A stretch of DNA of 64,000 nucleotides. Source: Flavobacterium sp. 9. Its GTDB lineage: Bacteria > Bacteroidota > Bacteroidia > Flavobacteriales > Flavobacteriaceae. This document shows positions 28,560 through 36,929 of the stretch, in pieces (the first letter of the stretch is position 1; every line of letters begins with the position of its first letter). The stretch spans positions 248,001 to 312,000 of the forward strand of contig NZ_PEEU01000001.1 of the NCBI RefSeq assembly GCF_002754195.1. The letters are read 5' to 3'. Under the pieces are notes generated by a model that did no database searches, was not told where the DNA came from, and saw only the letters and a program-made list of their open reading frames with translations. A program made the position numbers and the translations under genes.

Positions 28560-28967
28560 CCGATAGCTATCGGGATAAAGGATTGAAAAGATTTTTGTTT
28601 CTCGCAGATTTTGCAGATTAAGCAGATGATTATCTCGAATTAAATCTGCGTCATCTGTAAAATCTGCGAGAAAAAATTAGCAAATACATATCACCCCGCT
28701 GGGGTTTAAGCAAACGAATTCTGGATTTTCTATAAATATTATGTCCCAATGGGACTTCGCATTTATTAAAAGCTCTGGAAGAGCGCCATATTTATAGAAA
28801 ATCCGGAACACATTTTTTGTAAAAGCTCCAGCGGAGCGACATATTTGTAGCCTCCAGCGGAACGACATGTTTATAACCTCAAGTGGAGCGATATCAATAA
28901 GCAAACACTTTATATCAAAACATTACATACAATAATAAAATATCAATTTAATTTTAACAACATAAAA
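28560..28967. repeat. Repeat-filled gap before the acyl carrier protein
   Basis: Three structures are visible. CCCGATAGCTATCGGG lies around 28559-28574. A 21-bp inverted repeat with one mismatch lies at 28598-28618 / 28653-28673, built on TCTCGCAGATTTTGCAGAT. From about 28690 to 28895 there is a series of short palindromes (CCCCGCTGGGG, TCCCAATGGGA) and at least three degenerate copies of a unit of about 26 bases (CTCCAGCGGAGCGACAT, then TTTGTAG). No gene is supported. Confidence 0.65.
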
Positions 28968-29210
28968 ATGAGTACAATAGAACAATTACACGGAGTATTT
29001 GCAAGAGCTTTTGAAATTCCTGTTGAAGCAGTAAACGACCAATTAGAATATCAGGCTATAGCCGAATGGGATTCTATGAGTCATTTGGTTTTGGTAGAAG
29101 AACTTGAAAGCACTTATAATATCTCTATCGAAATGGAAGATATTCTGGAAATGGGAAGTGTAGCAAAAATAAAAGATATCCTTAAAAAATACGGATTCGA
29201 AATTAATTAG
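28968..29210 (+). CDS. Stand-alone acyl carrier protein
   Basis: An 80-residue acidic four-helix protein of the PP-binding family. The phosphopantetheine Ser is S36 in AIAEWDSMSHLVLVEELES, the usual D-S-[LM] motif; IEMEDILEMGSVAKIKDIL is helix III/IV. It carries an acyl or aminoacyl group as a thioester on a pantetheine arm. It is paired with the adenylating enzyme 256 bases downstream, which probably loads it. This pair is not part of ordinary NIS siderophore pathways. Confidence 0.9.
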   Translation: MSTIEQLHGVFARAFEIPVEAVNDQLEYQAIAEWDSMSHLVLVEELESTYNISIEMEDILEMGSVAKIKDILKKYGFEIN

Positions 29211-29265
29211 ACTAAACCATTAGACTTTTTTAATACATAATTTCGAAGCTTCATTAGGAACGCTT

Positions 29266-29367
29266 TTGTCATTTCGACGGAGGAGAAATCTCCACGAGAA
29301 GCTCGACAAAGATTGGATTCTCGTTGCAGAGTTACTCACGAAGATTTCTCCTCCGTCGAAATGACAA
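29266..29367. repeat. Second copy of the CATTTCGACGGAGGAG inverted repeat
   Basis: About 30-bp arms at 29266-29295 and 29338-29367, with mismatches at the loop end. The core is nearly identical to 25041-25142, including the GAAACTCG/GAAGCTCG-ACAAAGATTGG loop. Flanking TTCGAAGCTTC near 29241-29251 and CTATGTGTTAAA near 29409-29420 also match the outer module of the first copy. Confidence 0.75.
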
Positions 29368-29466
29368 TATTGTGGTGGCTTTGCGCGAAATTTATTAGAC
29401 TTCGAAACTATGTGTTAAATCATTTTTCAATAATTACACTTAACCGATTAAAATAGACCTAAACTT

Positions 29467-30852
29467 ATGGAACTATACGATTTAATCCGAAAAAACGAAA
29501 AACTTACTTTTACAGATTCGAGTACAGGAATTTCAAAATCGATTGCAGATATGCATCAGTCTTTAGAAATTGAAAACCTGCGTTCTGTCGTTTTTATATA
29601 CAATGATAATCAGTTGCCGGCAATAGAAACATTGCTGAATTTTTATCAAAGCAGATACACAATTGCCTTATTAGGAATGGGATTATTGGAGGATTTAAAG
29701 GAGAATTTAGAACAAAAATATACTCCTTATTATATCTACGATCCTACACGAACTGAAATCGAAGGTTACGTTACGGTAAATGCCTCAGAAAGTATTGTAT
29801 TGTTTAAACGAAACGTAAATTTAATTTATCCGATACATGCCAAAACCAAACTTCTTTTAAGTACTTCCGGAACTACAGGTTCGCCAAAATTCGTGAGACT
29901 TTCTGATGAAAATCTGGTTCAGAATGCAAAATCAATTATGGAATATATGCCTATTCGAACTGATGATGTGGTGCCGCTAAATGTGCCCATAAATTTTGTG
30001 TACGGATTATCAATTTTCACCACAAATTGTATAAAAGCAAGTCAAATTGTATGCACGGATAAAGATGCTTTTCAGAAAGAATTTTGGGCAGATTTCAAAA
30101 AATACGGCTATTCTACCTTAGGCGGAGTTCCTTATTTTTATGAGATGTTGTACAGCATTGGTTTTTTCAAAAAAGATCATCCTTCGCTAAGATATCTTAC
30201 GCATACAGGCGGAATGTTAAATCATAAACTGATCGAAGCAATTTCAGATTTTAGTGAGAAATTCGGTAAACAATTCTTTGCGCAATATGGTCAAACAGAA
30301 GCTTGCGGAAGAATGGCGTATTTGCCTCCAAAAGATTTATTGCGAAAAGGAACTTCGATTGGTTTACCTGTCAAAAACGGACGTTTCGAAATCGACAATG
30401 AAACAGATGAATTGATTTATATTGGTCCAAATGTTTTTGGCGGTTATGCCAATATCAGAGCCGATCTTCAGTTTTTTGAGCAACAGGAAAAACTTCATAC
30501 CGGAGACAAAGCCAGAAAAGACGACGAAGGTTACTACTATATTGTCGGCAGAATAAAACGAATTGTAAAATTATTTGGTGTACGCCTCAATCTCGATGAA
30601 ACTGAGCTTCTTTTGAAAGATGCTTTGGGCGGACAAACTTTTATTTGCTTGGGAATAAACGATAAACATTTGGCTGTAATGTACACTGACAAGAATTTAA
30701 ACAAAGAGTTGATTCTGAAAGTCCTAAAAGCAAAACTGAATCTTCATGCTAATTCTTTAAAAGTAATGCCAATCGAAGATGTGCCGCTTACGCCAAATGG
30801 AAAAGTAAATTATCCGTTGCTTAAGGAATGGCTGGAATTGAGTTATGCTTAG
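29467..30852 (+). CDS. Stand-alone AMP-forming acyl/amino-acid adenylating enzyme
   Basis: A 461-residue ANL-superfamily enzyme with a short N-terminal part. Core motifs: LLLSTSGTTGSPKFVRLS (A3 P-loop), FAQYGQTEACGRMAYLP (A5), LHTGDKARKDDEGYYYIVGR (A7/A8 hinge), IKRIVKLFGVRLNLDETE (A8) and PLTPNGKVNY (A10, catalytic Lys). It adenylates a carboxylate and probably transfers it to the carrier protein at 28968. The substrate is unknown: an acid such as a hydroxy or dicarboxylic acid, or an amino acid, would fit. No condensation or thioesterase domain is adjacent, so the acyl group may be passed to the GNAT domain or NIS synthetases. Confidence 0.85.
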   Translation: MELYDLIRKNEKLTFTDSSTGISKSIADMHQSLEIENLRSVVFIYNDNQLPAIETLLNFYQSRYTIALLGMGLLEDLKENLEQKYTPYYIYDPTRTEIEGYVTVNASESIVLFKRNVNLIYPIHAKTKLLLSTSGTTGSPKFVRLSDENLVQNAKSIMEYMPIRTDDVVPLNVPINFVYGLSIFTTNCIKASQIVCTDKDAFQKEFWADFKKYGYSTLGGVPYFYEMLYSIGFFKKDHPSLRYLTHTGGMLNHKLIEAISDFSEKFGKQFFAQYGQTEACGRMAYLPPKDLLRKGTSIGLPVKNGRFEIDNETDELIYIGPNVFGGYANIRADLQFFEQQEKLHTGDKARKDDEGYYYIVGRIKRIVKLFGVRLNLDETELLLKDALGGQTFICLGINDKHLAVMYTDKNLNKELILKVLKAKLNLHANSLKVMPIEDVPLTPNGKVNYPLLKEWLELSYA

Positions 30853-30921
30853 TTTTCAGTCGCAGTATTCAGTCCTCATGCTAGTGCGAGCTCAATATCT
30901 TTAATACTTATTGAATGAATT

Positions 30922-30985
30922 TCTCGCAAAGACGCAAAGTCGCAAAAGAATTACATAAACTTGGCGACTTTGCGGCTTTGCGAGA
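30922..30985 (+). terminator. Inverted repeat with U-run after the adenylating enzyme gene
   Basis: 22-bp arms 30922-30943 and 30964-30985 with one mismatch, then a run of seven T. The CGCAAAGACGCAAAGTCGC core is the same family as 54538-54666. It probably ends the siderophore operon on the plus strand. Confidence 0.65.
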
Positions 30986-31005
30986 TTTTTTTAGAGATTT
31001 TTTAA

Positions 31006-31043
31006 ATAAAAAAAGGTTCCTGACAAAAAATCGCCAGAAACCT
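31006..31043 (-). terminator. Terminator of the TonB receptor gene (minus strand)
   Basis: Imperfect stem 31014-31043 (AGGTTtCTG...CAGgAACCT on the minus strand) followed by an A-run on plus, T-run on minus, at 31006-31013. It lies 42 bases after the receptor stop. Confidence 0.6.
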
Positions 31044-31084
31044 CTCAAATAAAAAAACAAAAAATATTATTATAATATCATATT

Positions 31085-33472
31085 TTAGAAACTATAACCA
31101 AGAGCTAGATTAAATCTTGAACCATTTCCTCTAGTATAGTTGGCATTTGTACCATAAAACTGAGAAGTAGTCGTGTAATAATCTGTATTGAATATATTTT
31201 CGATTCCAAGTTTTACTCTGATACTGTCTGTAACTTTGTAAGCAGTAGCCAAATTCCATAAATTGAAAGAATGAATTGGACCTTCGCCAATTGCATAAGC
31301 GCCTTTAGCATTTGGCTGAAAAAGATCACGATCTCCAACCAACATCCAGTATAATTCTACATTTAATCTCTCGTCGCCATATTTTGCATAACCCGTTACT
31401 TTTACCGGAGGAATTCTGTTTGATTTTAAGTAAATATCTGTCGGTCCGTAAAAATGTCCATCAGAATCTTTATCACCTCTTCCTTGCACATAAGCGTAGT
31501 TTCCTCCTACTGTCAATTGCTTCAGAATTTGATAATCTGCCTGAACTTCATATCCCCAAACTCTTTCCGGCAAACGTTCTGCAACTAAATAACCATCAAC
31601 CTGAACCAGATTTGTTCCCAATTTTGAAGTACTGAAATAATAAGCGGCACTTAAATTAAATTTCCCAAGCTGGCTGCTAAAACCTCCTTCATAATTGTTA
31701 ACGATAATAGGTTTTGTTTGTAGTTTTGAGATTGCATCTTCTTTAGCATTTGTAAGCACTCGGCCAAGATCGAATACTGAGAAAGATTGAGAAAAACTCA
31801 CAAAAGGGTTAAAGAATTTAAACTTAGAATATCTCACTCCGGTATTAAATACAAAGGCATCATAAGTAAGATCACCGCCTTTTACAGCAATACTTCCCGC
31901 GCCATTTGCTCCGGTTGCGAGCGTGTTATAATCATCAATATTAATCTTGATATTCTCTGCACGCAAACCTGCTTTTACATTAAAATCACCAAAAATCTGC
32001 GTCGATAATTGAGCATATGGAGCAAGATTAACCATATTGATATTTGGAACCCAAACACGCCCGTCAACAAGCTTCTGATTTGTTTTATCATTCAGTAAAT
32101 CAAAACCATACGTCACATCTCCTGTAAAATTTGAAGAAATTGTAAATGGCGTATTCAGATAAACTCTAACACCTTTTTTGGCCGATGCCGTTTGAGATTG
32201 TCCACTTCCGTAGAAGAATGCCGAATTAGAAAATATCGTTAAGAAGTCCTGAAAATAAAGATTTGCCGTAAACGAAGTATTTCCGAAAAGCTGTTTGTTT
32301 ACATATTGAAGATTTGCATTGTGATTGTAACGCGTTCCTTCATCAACTCCGGGTCTGTTACCTAAAATACCAATCGCTGGACTTACGCCATAAACACCAT
32401 TTTTAAGGATAAAATCAGAATCCTGATTCGAACTAAAGTAGTTATACATCACCTCAATTCGCTGTTTGTCTGTTAAATCATATCCAAGTTTCGTGAAGAT
32501 ATTGTAGGTTTTAGTTTCTCCTAATCCATATTCCGGAGAAATAACCTGTCCTTCGCCATCGCGGAAAACACCTGTTTTATCGTAAGTCCCAGAAACCATA
32601 TAATTGAATTTATTAAGTCGCCCGTAAAACTGTTGGTTAAATCTATAGCCTAAAGTACTGTCACCTTTAATGTTTCCGTTCGTTCCTGCTTCACTATATC
32701 CGGCAAATTTCTTTTGAGTTTTACCAGATTTTGTAATATAATTGATCAAACCTCCATCGGCACCATTTCCGTAAATTGCTGTTGCACCTTTGATTACCTC
32801 GATGCGTTCAATTACCGAAGGATCGATAGAACGAATTTCTCTTCCTGCTGATTTTAATGGCGTCGATTGCGGAATTCCGTCAATAAGAACCAACGGATTT
32901 CTTCCGCGAAGGGTTTGTCCGTAGTTCCCTGTATTATTCGTTGCCGATCCTAAACCCGGAACTGCATAAGCCACAACATTAGCAATATTTGGACTAACAA
33001 TCGATAAATCTTCGATATCTTTAGCATTAATTACCGTTACAGAAGAAGGCGTTTTTGATAATGTTTCTACCTTTCTGCTAGCCGAAACGATGATTTCATC
33101 CAATTGATCGCCATTATTGTCTGAAGCTTCGTCAAGTTTTCCCGTAAAATTCAATTGTAGATTTATTGTTTCGGTTTCATTATTGGTTATAAAAATGTTT
33201 TTTTCAATAGTTTCATAACCCGGCAAAGAAGCCTGCAAAGTATAGGTATTTGGAATAACTTTATTGAATGAAAAACTACCGTCACTTTTAGCTGTAGTTT
33301 TATATTTTGAACTTATAATGATAATCGTTGCTCCTGAAGCTGATTTTCCGTCAGAAGTTGTTATTTGTCCTTTTATTTTCCCACTATTTTGTTGTGCAAA
33401 AGATGAAAAGACCGAAAATAAAAAGCTGATAATAAGTAAAAACTTTGATGTTCTTAAACTAAGATATTTCAT
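31085..33472 (-). CDS. TonB-dependent receptor (candidate siderophore receptor)
   Basis: A 795-residue receptor with a signal peptide (MKYLSLRTSKFLLIISFLFSVFSSFAQ). A carboxypeptidase-D regulatory-like domain spans about 30-115 (GKIKGQITTSDGKSASGATI), and a TonB-box-like LDEIIVSASRKVETLSKTP leads into the plug. The 22-strand barrel ends SRFNLALGYSF. The closest family type is FhuA/FecA/CirA-like ferric-siderophore receptors (GNGADGGLINYITKSG in the plug). It faces the siderophore operon and sits beside a PepSY gene, so uptake of the ferric form of the locally made siderophore is the likely role. A clear promoter at 33530-33559 drives it. Confidence 0.9.
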   Translation of the reverse strand: MKYLSLRTSKFLLIISFLFSVFSSFAQQNSGKIKGQITTSDGKSASGATIIIISSKYKTTAKSDGSFSFNKVIPNTYTLQASLPGYETIEKNIFITNNETETINLQLNFTGKLDEASDNNGDQLDEIIVSASRKVETLSKTPSSVTVINAKDIEDLSIVSPNIANVVAYAVPGLGSATNNTGNYGQTLRGRNPLVLIDGIPQSTPLKSAGREIRSIDPSVIERIEVIKGATAIYGNGADGGLINYITKSGKTQKKFAGYSEAGTNGNIKGDSTLGYRFNQQFYGRLNKFNYMVSGTYDKTGVFRDGEGQVISPEYGLGETKTYNIFTKLGYDLTDKQRIEVMYNYFSSNQDSDFILKNGVYGVSPAIGILGNRPGVDEGTRYNHNANLQYVNKQLFGNTSFTANLYFQDFLTIFSNSAFFYGSGQSQTASAKKGVRVYLNTPFTISSNFTGDVTYGFDLLNDKTNQKLVDGRVWVPNINMVNLAPYAQLSTQIFGDFNVKAGLRAENIKINIDDYNTLATGANGAGSIAVKGGDLTYDAFVFNTGVRYSKFKFFNPFVSFSQSFSVFDLGRVLTNAKEDAISKLQTKPIIVNNYEGGFSSQLGKFNLSAAYYFSTSKLGTNLVQVDGYLVAERLPERVWGYEVQADYQILKQLTVGGNYAYVQGRGDKDSDGHFYGPTDIYLKSNRIPPVKVTGYAKYGDERLNVELYWMLVGDRDLFQPNAKGAYAIGEGPIHSFNLWNLATAYKVTDSIRVKLGIENIFNTDYYTTTSQFYGTNANYTRGNGSRFNLALGYSF

Positions 33473-33529
33473 TGATTTTTAGTTTTGGTTAGGTTTATTT
33501 GTTTTTATTTAGAATCAATAAAAACAATT

Positions 33530-33559
33530 CAAAAGTAGAAATTAATCGTTGTTTAACAA
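33530..33559 (-). promoter_or_regulatory. Bacteroidota promoter of the TonB receptor
   Basis: The minus strand reads TTG, 19 nt, TACTTTTG, fitting TTG-N19-TAnnTTTG well. It lies about 58 bases upstream of the receptor ATG (33472). Confidence 0.65.
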
Positions 33560-33835
33560 GTAATATTTTGATTTATTCCCCAGAAATATGATTATGACAC
33601 TTTCTTTTCTTCAAAAAACCAGCAGTTTTATTGACTTTATGTACATCATTAAATGTAATCCGTAATTCTTCTGAATAACCATATATACACAAAGCAACAA
33701 TAACTTTAACAAGTAAATTATACGTTTAAGAACTTCTTTTCTTCTTTCTAATATTAAAATTCTGAATGTTTTATTTCGAATTAAAAAAAGAGCATTTTTT
33801 CTAATGTTATTGTATGGATTAAGTCTAAATAAGTA

Positions 33836-33843
33836 TAAATTTG
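33836..33843 (+). promoter_or_regulatory. -7 box of the PepSY gene
   Basis: TAAATTTG at 33836-33843. It overlaps the TTG start of a longer reading frame (33841), which argues that translation starts downstream at ATG 33931. A TTG lies 23 bases upstream, a long spacing. Confidence 0.45.
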
Positions 33844-33930
33844 CGCCAGAACTTTAAAAGTTCAGATCAGTTTTATTATAACGCAAACAATCTCCCGGAA
33901 CAAATTGAAAGGTTTTGGAAAACAGGATTT

Positions 33931-35046
33931 ATGAAGAAAGGATTTAAAAAAAATATTGGTCTGTTGCATTTATGGCTTGGACTTGGTTCTGGATTAATTG
34001 TTTTTATAGCTGCCTTAACGGGAAGTATTTTGGTTTTTGAAAAAGAAATTGACAAAGCTATAAATCCTGAATATTACAATGTTGCTACGATTGGAACGAC
34101 AAAAAAAACAATTGATTATTGTGTAGAGATACTTCAAAAAGAGCATTCTATAAAAAAGATTACTCGTATTTATACTTTTAACGATCCTTCGCGCACGATT
34201 CAAATTTTAGGAAAGGATTCCGATAAAAAAGCACAGTTTTTTTCAATCGATCCTTACACGGGGAAAATCCTGGCACAAACTCCTCAAGAAAGCAGATTTT
34301 TTGTTGTTGTTTTATCCATTCACAGACAATTATTATTGGGCGAAACGGGCGAAATCATTATGGGAACTTCCTGTTTGATCTTTGCTTTTATGCTTATTTC
34401 AGGTATGATTTTGTGGTGGCCTAAAAAAATCAAAAATCTAAAACAAAGACTTACTGTAAAATGGAGCGGTTCTTTTAAAAGAGTAAACTGGGATTTCCAT
34501 TCGACTTTTGGTTTCTACAGCTTTTTAGTTTTGTTCATTATTTCCTTAACCGGATTATCATTTGCGTTCACGTGGTTTCAAAATGGTGTTTATTTCCTGA
34601 CTGAAGGAAATGCGAAAAAGCCTTCGGCAAAAGTAGAAAACCCAACAAAAATTGATCCTAAACTAAACAATACTGCATTCTATCAAAATATATATAATAA
34701 GGCTGACAGCATTTTTCCGTACACAGGAAACATCCAAATCAGAATGCCTGCTGACACGATAAATAGTATTTTGGTACTAAAAGAATATTCAGAAATAACG
34801 ATTCCAAATCAATCCAGTGCTGCTTATTTTGATAAATATACCACTGAACAAATTGAAGCAAGACCTTATGACAAATTTTCGACCGGAGACAAAATAAGAC
34901 GTTTAAACTACCCTATTCATACCGGAAGTGTTTATGGTCTTCCTACCAAAATAATTGCATTTATAGTTTGTCTTTTTGCTGCGACATTGCCAATTACGGG
35001 ACTTATAATCTGGTTGGGAAGAAAGAAAAAGGGAGCAAAAAAATAA
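33931..35046 (+). CDS. PepSY-associated TM helix protein (ferric-siderophore reductase type)
   Basis: 371 residues from ATG 33931; an upstream TTG at 33841 is inside the promoter and is rejected. Four membrane segments are visible: LLHLWLGLGSGLIVFIAALTG, IMGTSCLIFAFMLISGMILW, FYSFLVLFIISLTGLSFAFT and a C-terminal IIAFIVCLFAATLPITGLII. A PepSY-type ectodomain lies between the first and second and again after the third. His residues in HLWLGLG, HRQLLLG, HSTFGF and HTGSVYG are the conserved heme or metal-binding positions of this family, which sits next to many TonB receptors and is thought to reduce iron from siderophores in the periplasm. It is divergent from the receptor at 33472. Confidence 0.85.
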   Translation: MKKGFKKNIGLLHLWLGLGSGLIVFIAALTGSILVFEKEIDKAINPEYYNVATIGTTKKTIDYCVEILQKEHSIKKITRIYTFNDPSRTIQILGKDSDKKAQFFSIDPYTGKILAQTPQESRFFVVVLSIHRQLLLGETGEIIMGTSCLIFAFMLISGMILWWPKKIKNLKQRLTVKWSGSFKRVNWDFHSTFGFYSFLVLFIISLTGLSFAFTWFQNGVYFLTEGNAKKPSAKVENPTKIDPKLNNTAFYQNIYNKADSIFPYTGNIQIRMPADTINSILVLKEYSEITIPNQSSAAYFDKYTTEQIEARPYDKFSTGDKIRRLNYPIHTGSVYGLPTKIIAFIVCLFAATLPITGLIIWLGRKKKGAKK

Positions 35047-35050
35047 TTTA

Positions 35051-35189
35051 AACACATAGAAACATAGCTATTAAGAACTAAAAAAAAGAGGCGTTTCACT
35101 TTTTTTGAATTCACATAGCCTCTATGTGCAGGAAACAAGTTTCTTTTTAATCTTCTTATGGATAAAGAAAAGCTATGTTTCTATGTGTT
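35051..35189. repeat. Intergenic inverted repeat, ACACATAGAAACATAG family copy 1
   Basis: Perfect 19-bp arms 35051-35069 and 35171-35189. A GAGGCGTTTCAC unit near 35088-35099 lacks its inverted partner, and a CACATAG...CTATGTG pair lies in the centre. Copies 2 and 3 are at 59188-59316 and 62582-62718. Confidence 0.8.
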
Positions 35190-35250
35190 AGATTTTTTGT
35201 CATTAACAATTGGAATCTACCAAATAGAACAAAGCAATAATTAAACAAAA

Positions 35251-35293
35251 AAGGATTTAAAGCTTTATTATTAAAGCTTTAAATCCTTTTTTT
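35251..35293. terminator. Strong bidirectional terminator
   Basis: Perfect 17-bp arms 35251-35267 and 35272-35288 with a 4-nt loop, with A and T runs at the two ends. It lies between the convergent PepSY and AhpD-like genes. Confidence 0.85.
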
Positions 35294-35317
35294 GTCTTAT
35301 ATTATTTCAGCTTTTGC

Positions 35318-35752
35318 TTAAGCAGGAATAAGATTTGTTGCAATACCAATTCTATTCCACGCATTAATTGTAATAATGGCTAAAATTACCTGAGCCAGAT
35401 ATTTTTCATCCAAAACTTTAGCTGCAGCTTCATAAGTTTCATCTTTTACATGATTGCTAATCAAAGTAATTTCTTCAGTTAAGGCTAATATTGCTCTTTC
35501 TTCGTCTGTAAAATACGGTGTTTCGCGCCATGCATTCAAAGCATAAATACGTTGTTCTGTTTCGCCCGCTTTACGAGCATCTTTTGTGTGCATATTGATA
35601 CAAAAAGCACAACCATTAATTTGTGATGCTCTAATTTTAATCAACTCTTTATGCGTTCTTGTCAATGATGTACTTTCGATGAATTTTTCAAGTCCCAGAA
35701 TAGCGCTGTATCCTGCTGGTTCTACTTTGTCAATATGAATTCTTGTTTGCAT
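35318..35752 (-). CDS. Carboxymuconolactone decarboxylase/AhpD-like protein
   Basis: A 144-residue protein of the CMD/AhpD alpha-helical family. INGCAFCINMHTKDARKAGE holds the redox CxxC with the downstream His, the signature of alkylhydroperoxidase D-like proteins. ITINAWNRIGIATNLIPA is the usual C-terminus. It is a cytoplasmic peroxide or thiol-redox enzyme. A TATATTTG -7 box lies on the minus strand at 35823-35830, about 70 bases upstream. Confidence 0.9.
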   Translation of the reverse strand: MQTRIHIDKVEPAGYSAILGLEKFIESTSLTRTHKELIKIRASQINGCAFCINMHTKDARKAGETEQRIYALNAWRETPYFTDEERAILALTEEITLISNHVKDETYEAAAKVLDEKYLAQVILAIITINAWNRIGIATNLIPA

Positions 35753-36074
35753 TTTTATAAATTTTTATATTATTAATCCTTTATTTTAAAACTAAATTAT
35801 TGTTTATCAATATTTTACATCACAAATATACAACAGTAATCTGGATGTAAAATATGCCAATTTTCAAATAAATACCAGCCCAGATTATCAAACGAATCTC
35901 TCTTTTAAAAATGTAAACCTTATAAAAGCTTTCTACTTTTTGTTTTTAATTTTTAGTTTTAATATCAATACATAATGATGCAAATTCAACGATATTTGTA
36001 TTCCGTGATTAAAGAATAATTCAGAAAGTTGATTTGTAAAATTGACTTATTCAAGTTTAAATTATGATCTATAT

Positions 36075-36926
36075 ATGAATGAAAATCTAATAAACCGTTA
36101 TCAGATTAACTTTGCCAACTTGACGGAGCAATTAAATAATAATCAGGCGAAAATAACCAAGCATCCATATATTAAAAATAAGCACCTTAGTTTATTTTTA
36201 TACGAATGGTCAAATCCTCAGGAAATCAACGAAGCCTTATTGCCTGATATTGAAGCTGCTTTTTTAGATACAAACTATTTCGAAAGTAACTCAAGCGAAA
36301 ACGTAAGTATTATGATTTATCATAATAGAGTTGAACTTTATGATGATACTAAATGTGTATATGAACTGCCTCTGAAAGACTTCAAAGAAATAGTTATTGG
36401 TTGGCGTGATTTTTTATTAACTCCGCCATTAAATGGAAGTAAAATTTATCAAGACAATAAAAGTGAAAAATCTGAAAATAGGCAAGAAATAAATTCTACA
36501 GAATCTGATACAGTATTTGAAACGACTGAAAGTGAAATTTCAGATATTGAATTAAAGACTTATTCCAGACAAAACAAATTTGTATTTATCTTATCGTTGG
36601 TTTTATTTATTGCATCTTTTCTTTTTTTCTTCATTATTGTACCTTCGTTAGATGTTGCCAGAGTAATAATTTTCGTTTCTATTGTAGGATCGATTATGAT
36701 AAGCTTATCTGGATTTTATTGTTTATTATATTATAAAAGTTGGAAGAAGGATTTTATAGAAAAAGTCGGAAAACCCAAATTAAACATTGAAACTTTTATT
36801 CTTATTTGTAGTTTACCAACAGTTTTGTTTTATTTCATAATTTCATGGAATTTCCTGGAAGGTCCCGGACATAATCTGTACAAATTAGGAATAACTCTTA
36901 AAGTATTAAAGTTTCTAAATCCTTAA
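36075..36926 (+). CDS. Unrecognised membrane protein
   Basis: 283 residues from ATG 36075; a TTG start at 36042 is possible. I do not recognise the family. The N-terminal about 150 residues are soluble and hydrophilic, with DDTKCVYELPLKDFKEIVIG. The C-terminal half has at least three membrane helices: FVFILSLVLFIASFLFFFII, VIIFVSIVGSIMISLSGFYC and TFILICSLPTVLFYFIISW. It is 3 bases from the next gene, clearly co-transcribed, so the two probably work together. A secreted-toxin or immunity relation would be a guess. Confidence 0.6.
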   Translation: MNENLINRYQINFANLTEQLNNNQAKITKHPYIKNKHLSLFLYEWSNPQEINEALLPDIEAAFLDTNYFESNSSENVSIMIYHNRVELYDDTKCVYELPLKDFKEIVIGWRDFLLTPPLNGSKIYQDNKSEKSENRQEINSTESDTVFETTESEISDIELKTYSRQNKFVFILSLVLFIASFLFFFIIVPSLDVARVIIFVSIVGSIMISLSGFYCLLYYKSWKKDFIEKVGKPKLNIETFILICSLPTVLFYFIISWNFLEGPGHNLYKLGITLKVLKFLNP

Positions 36927-36929
36927 AAA

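Noticed and set aside
31787..32008. Small plus-strand frames antisense to the TonB receptor
   Set aside because: Antisense shadows of a well-supported receptor gene without any own domain.
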